Shown here: positions 56,646 through 64,000 of the stretch, piece after piece
How the letters are laid out: each line of letters opens with the position of its first letter
How positions within the stretch are numbered: position 1 is the first letter of the stretch
NCBI GenBank assembly: GCA_015680685.1
Contig: MNCI01034793.1
Location: 71,032 to 135,031, forward strand
DNA length: 64,000 bases
Reading direction: 5' to 3'
From: Gnetum montanum
Taxonomy: Eukaryota; Streptophyta; Gnetopsida; Gnetales; Gnetaceae
Made by a program: the position numbers and the translations under genes
Notes under the pieces: model-generated
Database searches by the model: none
The model's input: the letters and a program-made list of their open reading frames with translations, nothing else
Told to the model about the DNA's origin: nothing

Positions 56646-57738
56646 AGAATTTACATTAAACATAAAGGTTTCTTAAGTGTAACTTGAGCTAGTAAATAAA
56701 ATCATTGAAAGTTTGAGTTATCTACTACTCATCTTTAATTAGTAGACTATTTCCTATAATATTTCCTTTCCTTTCTTTGAATTTGTAATGCTCATTTAGT
56801 AGCATCATAAGTTTTCCCTTCATGTTCATACAAAGAGTGAACATAAGTAATAAGATTTGGAATAAATCAACTAAATTAAAGAATTTTTTTCTATAAATAT
56901 TTTTACGTAACGCTGAAAATTTTGAACTTTGTATTTATTCCATTTTGTAGGGATCTTTTGTATAGTAATATAGTTTAATAAATTTATGAACCAAGGTTTC
57001 TTACCCTAATTATTAATTTTCACTCTCACTAAATAGGATCTCAACAAAAAATTAATTAGAAAAAGGTTTCCCTTTCACTTTTTGTTCCATTTTAAAATGT
57101 AATAAGTGATCTACAATGAAATTTTTAGATCTTTTTTAATTTTCCATTAAAATGTTGAACTCTTAAAGTATTACTTATCTAATAATCCTTAGTATGATCA
57201 TGCACTTATTAATTAAAAATTAAATAGTGCTATGATTAGTATGTATAAAGACCTAATATCCCAAAACACAGTATCTTAAATTCTTTAGGGAAGTTACTAT
57301 TTTTATGAGTTCTTTTCCATGGTGAATACTCCATTATCTAGGTATACATGAACATACTATCAATATTAGTTTTCTTTTTAGGTAAAGTACTTTCCTTGAT
57401 GCAATGAGATAGTACATTAGTAAGCATTACTATAGTTGTAGTAGTTTAAGATGAAGGTTGTCAAATGATTGAAGGTGATCAAGGCTAAATAATATGTTGC
57501 ATAAAGGATTGTAACCCATCAAGGAGTAGACATTGAACTATTATACTTGAAGAAGGTGGAGCAGTTTTTCCCAACACTTTCTTCATATCATCTTTAATAA
57601 TATTTCCCAATACTTTTTTTCATCTTCCTTTTAGTAGCAATATTAGATTAGTGATGTAGGAACCTTTTTTATTAGTCTCATTATTAAACCTTCTTTGCAT
57701 ATATCCAAACCATCTAAGACATCATTCATATAGCTTAT
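56646..57738. repeat. Right copy of the duplicated flanking region
   Basis: Matches 1-905 and 1918-2077 with scattered single changes. It lacks about 1 kb present in the left copy and has 18 extra bases near 57025. The junction (57563-57587) carries partly repeated TTTTTCCCAACACTTTCTTC, suggesting a deletion here rather than an insertion in the left copy. Confidence 0.87.
57587..57738 (-). mobile_element. RTE LINE fragment in the right copy
   Basis: The counterpart of 1918-2077. The minus strand again reads CLRWFGYMQRRS-type sequence next to the LTR. The target duplication CTTAT at 57734-57738 is intact here, whereas the left copy has CTTAG. Confidence 0.75.
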
Positions 57739-58714
57739 TGATGAGTTGTCATTGGTTGGTTGCATCAACGAGGCCTCATCGACACAGCTGACTGCATCGA
57801 TGAGGCCTCATCAATGAAGCCCTGTCAATCCATCTCATCCTACATCAATGAGGTCCTCTTGATGCATCTCACTCTGCATTGATGAGGCCCCATCAATGTA
57901 GTGTCTATCTATCACCTATAAATATGTGCCTTCCAACTACATTTGTAGCAAGCTAGATTTCAGTAATAGCAAAGCTCTTGCATTTTTTCCATTTGAAAGT
58001 TAGAATTTTTTCCTTGAGTGCCAGTAGTAGGAGTCATTGAGTGTACAGATATTTATTCGAACACTATTTTACCTTAGCACAACAATGTGTGTAATAATAA
58101 AGACAAGCTTTCTAATAAACCTTGTAGCACTTTGGATAGATTAGCTATTTTATTTATGCATTTAATGTTTTTAATTATTTGTTAATTATTTTCAATTATT
58201 TTGCAAATATTTTCTAGCAAATGAGTTAATGAAGTAATTAAGCTAGATAGATTAAATACCTAAGTATGACCACTTTGAGCATAACATGTATTCTCTTGGT
58301 AATCCCAATAGTGTTATTGCTTAGTACACCTGGTAGCATAGCACTTGGTCACCCAGCAGCAGATGTGTGAGTTCAAGACATGTACAGAAAGTGGGAACAG
58401 ATACTTATGTTAGGATTAGTTAAATTATTGTTAATTAATTAATCTATATTAGTTAATCAATTTATTTTTATCTACATTTCGAGCACCCGACTATAAAACA
58501 AAAAAATGATACAAATTGAATGTCTTAGTTACACTTAACCATACCAACAATTGTCACAAGTGTAATTGGGAAGACAATGATTGACCTTAAGGCTAAATTC
58601 ACTTCCTAAAGGGCTAGTGCACTAGAAACAATGAAGTCCATGGAATTCGACTGAATTATGTGTGAATGCTTGTCATTCGTGTGGTTGGGTGTAGGGGTAC
58701 CTTGCTGCTCATCA
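57739..58714 (+). repeat. Element 4 5' LTR (uninterrupted, 976 bp)
   Basis: TGATGAGTTG to CTGCTCATCA. This is the cleanest copy of this LTR type. U3 has GATGAGGCCTCATC (57799-57812) among several GAGGCCTC palindromes. TATAAATA at 57917-57924. AATAAA at 58096-58101 and 58114-58119 may be poly(A) signals. Confidence 0.93.
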
Positions 58715-58715
58715 T

Positions 58716-58733
58716 TGGTGTCACTGCCGAGGA
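58716..58733 (+). promoter_or_regulatory. Primer-binding site of element 4 (tRNA-Asp-like)
   Basis: TGGTGTCACTGCCGAGGA, the best-preserved match in this subfamily to the tRNA-Asp complement TGGCGCCGTTGCCGGGGA; all differences are transitions. Confidence 0.7.
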
Positions 58734-58867
58734 CTTTGTTTGTGGAACATGTGCTATTTAGGTTAAGTGAATATTACTAATATCATTGTATGAACCTAAA
58801 GGTCCATATCATTTCCACCATACATACAATTATAAAAGCACACTCATAATTTCATTTTGTTTTGCAA

Positions 58868-61200
58868 AATTTCTTCTTCTTCTTGCAAGCTCAAAGATAC
58901 TAAACCACCGATCCCACAAGAATGCAAGGTTGTATACACTCATCTAGATGAGTTTGTGCCAAATTTCACCCTTATCCTACATTAGGATGAACAAATGCAA
59001 TGGCGTGATATGGAGGGCAACATTGTCTTGCCCCCCAATAGATCTATGCCCAAAATGCTATTTAAAATCCTTAACAAGTTGGGCATATTAGACCTTCAAG
59101 AAGAGTATGTTGTAGATGGATACGACACTCAGAACTACTATCCCACTAAAACACAACATAAATGAGACAAACATTAGGAGAAACTCCATGAAGCTATAAA
59201 GGGAAAACATTGCACTAACCCCTTATTCCTAGTAGATTAAGAGGACAATGAGGATCCTCCCTTGGAAGGTTCTCAACATAAAGATTCTCCACCCTCTACT
59301 ACTAATGGAAATGATGTGAACCTAACCTTGTGATCAACTATTCATAAACTGGGGTCAAGAAAGAGTGATAGCCAAGGTAAGGACTTAGGTACACATCACA
59401 ATAATAAGGGATCTAAGAATGGTGATCATAATAAGCATAAGAGTGGTGGCAAACACCATGATGGTGGTGGTGGTCCATCTTCTTCTTCATCATCCTCATC
59501 CAATTTTGATCATTACTCTTCATCTAATAGTTCTCATGGAAGTTTCCATTGAAACAACCATGATTAAGGTGATCGACAAAATAAAAATGACTATTTAGGC
59601 CACGAAAACCAAAGGGGTGGCCAAAACCATCATCGATGTTATCAATACAAAGATGATGATGAACCTTTATTGGAAACTTGAAGTATGCTCAACATTGCAA
59701 AGGTAGTAAAAATCCAAACTAAGCATATGAAGTATAGTTGGATTAAGCACCTAGATATGAATAATATCCCAAGATTTGAGAGGGGATATAATTCTAATCT
59801 ATAAATACATTTACAAGCTTTTCAAGATGCCTATGCCTTATAGAACATAGATAATGTGTGGCAAAATCTCAAGTTTTTCGCAAGGACACTCATTAAGGAA
59901 GCTAAAAGTTGGTACCAATCCATAGAATCAAAATCTATCCAAAGATGGAATACCATGTTAGAACTATTCAATGAAAAATATCAAATGTACTCTAGAGTGT
60001 CTAACCTAAGAAGGTAAATCCAAGGTTGGAAACAAGGAGCACATGAACCCTTGAATGCCATCATGGATGAATACTATTCACTCCTACATTGATGCCCTAG
60101 CCATGGTTACTCTCAAAGGGAACAACTTCATCACATCATCGATGGGCTCAGGGTAGAAACAAGAACACTTGGGGTGTATGCCCAAGCAAGATTGTCTAAA
60201 ATGAGAGCTCATTAGATCCAAAGGTTAATTGAGTAGGTAGCAAAAGAAGAAGGTGAGCTACAAAAGAGGAAAGGTGCTGAAGAATATAATAGGGATCCTT
60301 CAATTAGAAAATGAGAGGTCTGATTTTGTGATGAGGAGGATTCACCACTTGATGAAGTGGTGAAAGACCTTGCCCATCCAAAAATCTATTTCTAACGTTT
60401 CAACCAAGGTTGACAAGTTATGGGACACTTTAAATGAAAAGTTTCAAACTTCTTTAAAGATTGCCAAAGAATCCAAATAGTAAAATAGTAATTGTAATCA
60501 TGAAAAGAAGCTAAACATGCCTACCAAAGAGGTAAGAAAAAAACTGCTATAATAGAGGAAGTTATGGAGTTTGACTCTGATGATGAAACCAAATGTGACA
60601 TCTGTCAATATGAACATCCAAAGGGATGTTTCCCTATGATGCTACAAGAGTCTGGTGTGTATGCATTGAATCCCTGCCTAGCATGTAGGCAAGCTCTAAG
60701 ACAATTGCCTTACCCTCAAGGCAGTCCAAGATAGTTCCACCAGCAACAACAAGCTTACTACCCAAGTGGAGCTCCTCCACAACCATATGAACAATACCTA
60801 CAATGATATCAACCACAATAGTGGGGATTTCCACTACTAAGGCAATAGTACCTTTATAGATAACCAAATCCATATGGGTACTATGTTTAGCAGCCTATCT
60901 CCCTAAGAAGTTCTACAAGTCATGCATCATTCCAGCATCACTATTACCCTCTAGAGTATCATTGAACACATTTACTATCTACTCAATGGAAAAACCCATA
61001 TCTGTATCATTATCATCCTCCATGTCCCTCTACACCTACACCTTCACCTTCAACTCAACTACCCCTTGCTTCATCCATGTAGGGCGAGATTCCTCCACAT
61101 CCACACAATGAAATGCCACAAAGGTCATGCATTCACAACCAATTTTTCAACCAAGTAGTCAAGATAATTGATTAAGGAAATGACCTTTCTTCTAGCCTAA
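58868..61200 (+). pseudogene. Element 4 gag pseudogene
   Basis: Parallel to 12817-16300. The start codon position reads ATT instead of ATG. Recognisable parts: KLKDTKPPIPQECKV, a Gly/Ser/His-rich region (59400-59550), NNIPRFERGYNSNL, KFFARTLIKEAKSWYQSIES, TMLELFNEKYQMYS and EPLNAIMDEYYSLL. The stop after FILH, the TAATAG before the EEV segment and others are shared with element 1, while a few element 1 stops are absent (SWYQSIE here, SWY-stop-SIE there). Confidence 0.8.
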
Positions 61201-61229
61201 CAATACTCTCCAGCCCTCACAACCTACTC

Positions 61230-61860
61230 TAGCTGATCATCTTGCATCTTCATCACCCTCATCTTCTGCATCAAATACCTTCAACTACCCTTCAAAACAA
61301 GTTCCACCTAGGATTCACATTGTAATGTTAACCCATGCTATTTCTGATTGGATTAAGGATAGAAACGTTCCTACAAAAAGATCTAACCTAGGAAGTCCAC
61401 TCATCTATCTATAGATTGCTGGACAAGAGTCATGCAAAGCTCTTCTTGACTCTAGTACTAGAGTTAACCTCATCTCCCATGATATGTAAAATACCTAGAG
61501 CCTACCACCTCTTAAGAAGAGCAACATCCATTTAGAATTAGCAAATCAGTTAATTACTATTCCTTTGGGATTAGTAGAGGACATTATAACCACAATCTAT
61601 GCATGGTCCTATCCTACTAATTTTCTAGTAATTAAGGTGGAAAATTGCAAAAGTGACTTTTCCATCATTATGGGAAGGGCTTGGTTAAGCATGGTCGATG
61701 CACATATGGGTATAAGGGACCTATTTTTAGAAATATCTAAGAATAATGAGTTAGGAAAGATTGAGAAGAAGTGTATTCCATGCATTACGTACAGAGATAA
61801 TAGGTGCAATTTCATGCAAAATATTTGGTCAATCAAAAGGACATACATTAAGGCATGTAA
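61230..61860 (+). pseudogene. Element 4 protease pseudogene
   Basis: CKALLDSSTRVNLISHDM shows the active-site DSG changed to DSS. The following open stretch (61565-61864) reads GLVEDIITTIYAWSYPTNFL and IIMGRAWLSMVDAHMGIRDL and is longer than in element 1, because the stop after ISKNN is absent. Confidence 0.78.
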
Positions 61861-61979
61861 TTAATGTGCACAAGAAATTAACATTCAAAGGCATTTGTAC
61901 ATAGTAGCCACAAAGTAGGAAGGAACTCAGTGGCTAATAGATGATTCCACAATATGCATGGAGCCAACTTAGAGTTTAA

Positions 61980-62397
61980 CATGTGCATATGTTGAAGGCA
62001 TGGACAAGATTGAAAAAGTTCATTCTCAACTCTCTAATGAAGATGATGATACCTATTGGGAAGAGTTGGAGATCCCTGATCACTTTAAGTAGGAGCCCTT
62101 AGAACTAAAAAATTTACCGATTAATATGGAGTATGCATTTTTAAAGAATGGTAAATTAGTCATCATCAATGCCAAACTTACTCCTAAACAAAAAGAAAAG
62201 TTGTTGCAAGTGGTGAATAAATAGTCAACAGCCTTTGCTTGGTCATATCCAGAGCTAACAGGAATTGATCCAAGGATATGTTAGCATTGCATCTACACTG
62301 ACCTGGCCATGAAGCCTAGAAGCTAGCCATAGAGATAGTTGAATCCCAAATTAAAACAAGTCATCAAAGAGGAGATAGAAAAACTCCTCAAGGCAGG
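61980..62397 (+). pseudogene. Element 4 reverse transcriptase start, truncated
   Basis: DDDTYWEELEIPDHFK, KQKEKLLQVVNK and TAFAWSYPELTGIDPRIC lead to LNPKLKQVIKEEIEKLLKA, where the sequence is cut by element 6. Only the connector and the first RT helix remain. Confidence 0.75.
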
Positions 62398-63296
62398 TGA
62401 TGAATTGTGATTCATTTGGTTGCAATATTGGACCCACGATATCAGGTACACGATATCGGGTATACGATATTGCACCCAACAACAATATTGGATATATGAT
62501 ATCACGACTCCTATGTGAGCCTATAAATACACATGTAGGCGCATGAGAGGAAAGTATTTTGTCAATTTTTAGTGATTCAAGAAAGTTAGTATTAGAGTAG
62601 GATCTTTTTGTCAATTTTTCCTCTCAACCCTTTCTCCCAGTGCATGCTCGTAGTGTGATGATTGTAATTTTACGACACCTATATTCAAGTGTGACGTACT
62701 TGGACACACACATGACTAGAAATAAATATTGAGATTACTTCATCATTGTAGCATTCACTTAGTTTAATTATTATTATTATTATTATTTATTTCTTTTTTA
62801 ATTAATATCTCTTCACCCTAAACTTCTTATATGCGGAATGAGCATGACTTAATCACGAGCATTTAAGTGTGACTACTTGGTAACCCAGTAGTGTACCTAG
62901 GATCTATGCTTGGTAATCCTAGTAGTAGTCATGCATGAGGTCCAAGATGTATATGGATGATTAAGGAATGGCTGCTCATCGCACTTAGGCTAGCTTAGAT
63001 TCTCTCTCCCTAGTTCCTCTTAGTATAGCTCTCTCTCCCTTTTCCCCCTAGCTTAGCTAAGATTATTTTCCAATGTCTCTAAGAGTAGCATTAGTGTAGA
63101 AACACATCATACACCTCACTCTGGACTAAACCATACGTGACAAAGCAAATACTAGTCCAGGTGGGAAGATAGCAAACTATGATCAATGAGTAACTATCTA
63201 GATACCAAAACTAGCCTGTCTACAGAGTTCGACCGGATCGTGCGTGAAACGCTCATATTTGTATGGTTGAGTGTAGGGGTACCTCATCCCTCATCA
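62398..63296 (+). repeat. Element 6 5' LTR (899 bp)
   Basis: TGATGAATTG to CCCTCATCA. U3 holds repeated CGATATC/GATATTG motifs (62430-62515) with local dyad symmetry. TATAAATA at 62522-62529. An ATT microsatellite at about 62766-62786 and a CTCTCTCCCT-rich stretch (63001-63050) lie in the right half. The last 60 bases match the other family LTRs. Confidence 0.88.
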
Positions 63297-63297
63297 T

Positions 63298-63315
63298 TGG
63301 TGCCATTACCAGGGA
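63298..63315 (+). promoter_or_regulatory. Primer-binding site of element 6 (tRNA-Asp-like)
   Basis: TGGTGCCATTACCAGGGA, close to TGGCGCCGTTGCCGGGGA. Confidence 0.7.
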
Positions 63316-63431
63316 TAGTGCTAGTTATTTAGATTAGTTACATCATACAAGATCACTATACCAAAGTATTCACAATACATATTTTAGAAAAGAAATTAAT
63401 TTCAATTAAGTCACACACAAATTCACACACC

Positions 63432-64000
63432 ATGTCTCTCTCACAAGGCTATGATAATGCAACAACTAGTAAGGCAATTAATTGAATAACCAACAAATTA
63501 TACGATGATGAAGATGAAGTTTGGAGTACCCAATCTGATGTAGGGGTTTCCTATAAACATAAACGAAGATAACATTGTCCCAACTCGTGAATGCATAACA
63601 TACCTAGTGACGATAAAACTCTACTGGCCACTACAAGCCTAATAAAAATACAAGAGGCTATTCGAATATCCCGCAAGCATCGCAAAGAATGTCATCTACC
63701 TAGGCTTGACTTAACAACTTTCCCAAATTCTCAGGAGGCTATGAATCAAATCCACAACAACATTCACAAGCCTTCTACGATGCCTGTGCATGGAACAACA
63801 TTGATAATGGGTGGCTAAAACTTAAGCTCTTTCCTTTGAAACTCGTTGGCCAAGAAAATGTATGGTATAGGTCATTAAAACCAAAATCAATCCGACGTTG
63901 GCCAACAATGGTAGAGCTCTTCAACGAAAGATACGAAACTTATGCAAGAGTGTCAACCTTGAGGAGACAAATCCAAGAGTGGAAACAAACATAGCATGAA
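63432..64000 (+). pseudogene. Element 6 gag, 5' part, runs off the window
   Basis: ATG at 63432 (MSLSQGYDNATTSKAIN) is followed by a stop. The downstream frame has RKHRKECHLPRLDLTTFPNS and, after a frame change, WYRSLKPKSIRRWPTMVELF and NERYETYARVSTLRRQIQEW, a plant retrotransposon capsid-like domain closer to intact than in elements 1 and 4. The remainder lies beyond 64000. Confidence 0.75.

Larger units (their letters stand above)
57739..62397 (+). mobile_element. Element 4: duplicate of element 1, cut by element 6
   Basis: Begins at the same LINE position as element 1 and follows it base by base through LTR, PBS, gag, protease and the first RT motifs to AAACTCCTCAAGGCAGG, where element 6 has inserted. 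It lacks both nested insertions of element 1. The remainder lies beyond the window or is lost. Confidence 0.9.
62398..64000 (+). mobile_element. Element 6: 5' end of another family member
   Basis: Inserted in the RT of element 4 after GCAGG (62393-62397, presumed target duplication; the right copy is outside the window). LTR, PBS and gag start are visible. Its LTR ends and PBS place it with the other elements, but U3 differs and resembles that of element 7. Confidence 0.85.

Noticed and set aside
62766-62786. ATT microsatellite
   Set aside because: A short simple repeat within the element 6 LTR with no further significance visible.

Overview
This window looks like AT-rich intergenic DNA from a seed plant with a large, repeat-filled genome. 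Very old, nested LTR retrotransposons, plant RTE-type LINEs and tRNA-derived SINE-like pieces suggest a gymnosperm, but the species cannot be named from sequence alone. No intact autonomous mobile-element gene is visible. Almost every retroelement reading frame is broken by stops and frameshifts, and many stops sit where CAG, CAA or CGA would be expected, which fits decay of methylated cytosine. The only host-gene-like sequence is a small calmodulin-like EF-hand gene or pseudogene on the minus strand near 32.3-32.6 kb. It lies in a short stretch richer in G+C and CpG than its surroundings.

Layout. 1-2077 is flanking DNA that includes the 3' end of a minus-strand RTE LINE. Element 1 (plus, 2078-25419, TSD CTTAG/CTTAT) is a Ty3/gypsy retrotransposon inserted inside that LINE's coding sequence; the LINE resumes at 25425. 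Element 1 carries two later insertions. Element 2 (2464-12069) is a Tat-like element with gag and protease only, sitting in the 5' LTR. A TGTTG...CAACA solo-LTR-like insertion (14059-15220, TSD ATTAC) sits in gag. After integrase, element 1 has a spacer with an assembly gap, a palindrome-plus-TATA module, and an extra 3' open reading frame of about 3 kb (now broken) before its 3' LTR. 25425-30085 holds two head-to-tail RTE fragments, another LINE-like tail and element 7 (minus, partial). 30.1-36.5 kb is mostly unassigned apart from the EF-hand locus, small tandem duplications, a tRNA-like sequence and a LINE tail.

Element 3 (plus, 36511-54646) is 5'-truncated at the reverse transcriptase active site. 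It keeps RNase H, integrase, the same palindrome-TATA module and the same extra 3' ORF. Its 3' LTR is split by element 5 (minus, 44576-54522, perfect TSD CCTAA), a related family member without the extra ORF. 54.6-56.6 kb is unassigned with one SINE-like sequence. 56646-62397 is a second copy of the left-hand locus (flank, RTE end, and element 4, the counterpart of element 1) in the same orientation and without the later insertions found in the first copy. It is cut at 62398 by element 6, whose LTR, primer-binding site and gag start run to the window end.

Elements 1, 3, 4, 5 and 6 form one family. Where their ends are visible they share LTR termini (TGATGA...TCATCA), tRNA-Asp-like primer-binding sites and a GGGGGTA polypurine end, but their U3 regions carry different palindromic arrays. 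The most unusual feature is the extra 3' ORF with its own U3-like promoter module, seen in both elements where that region survives (1 and 3).
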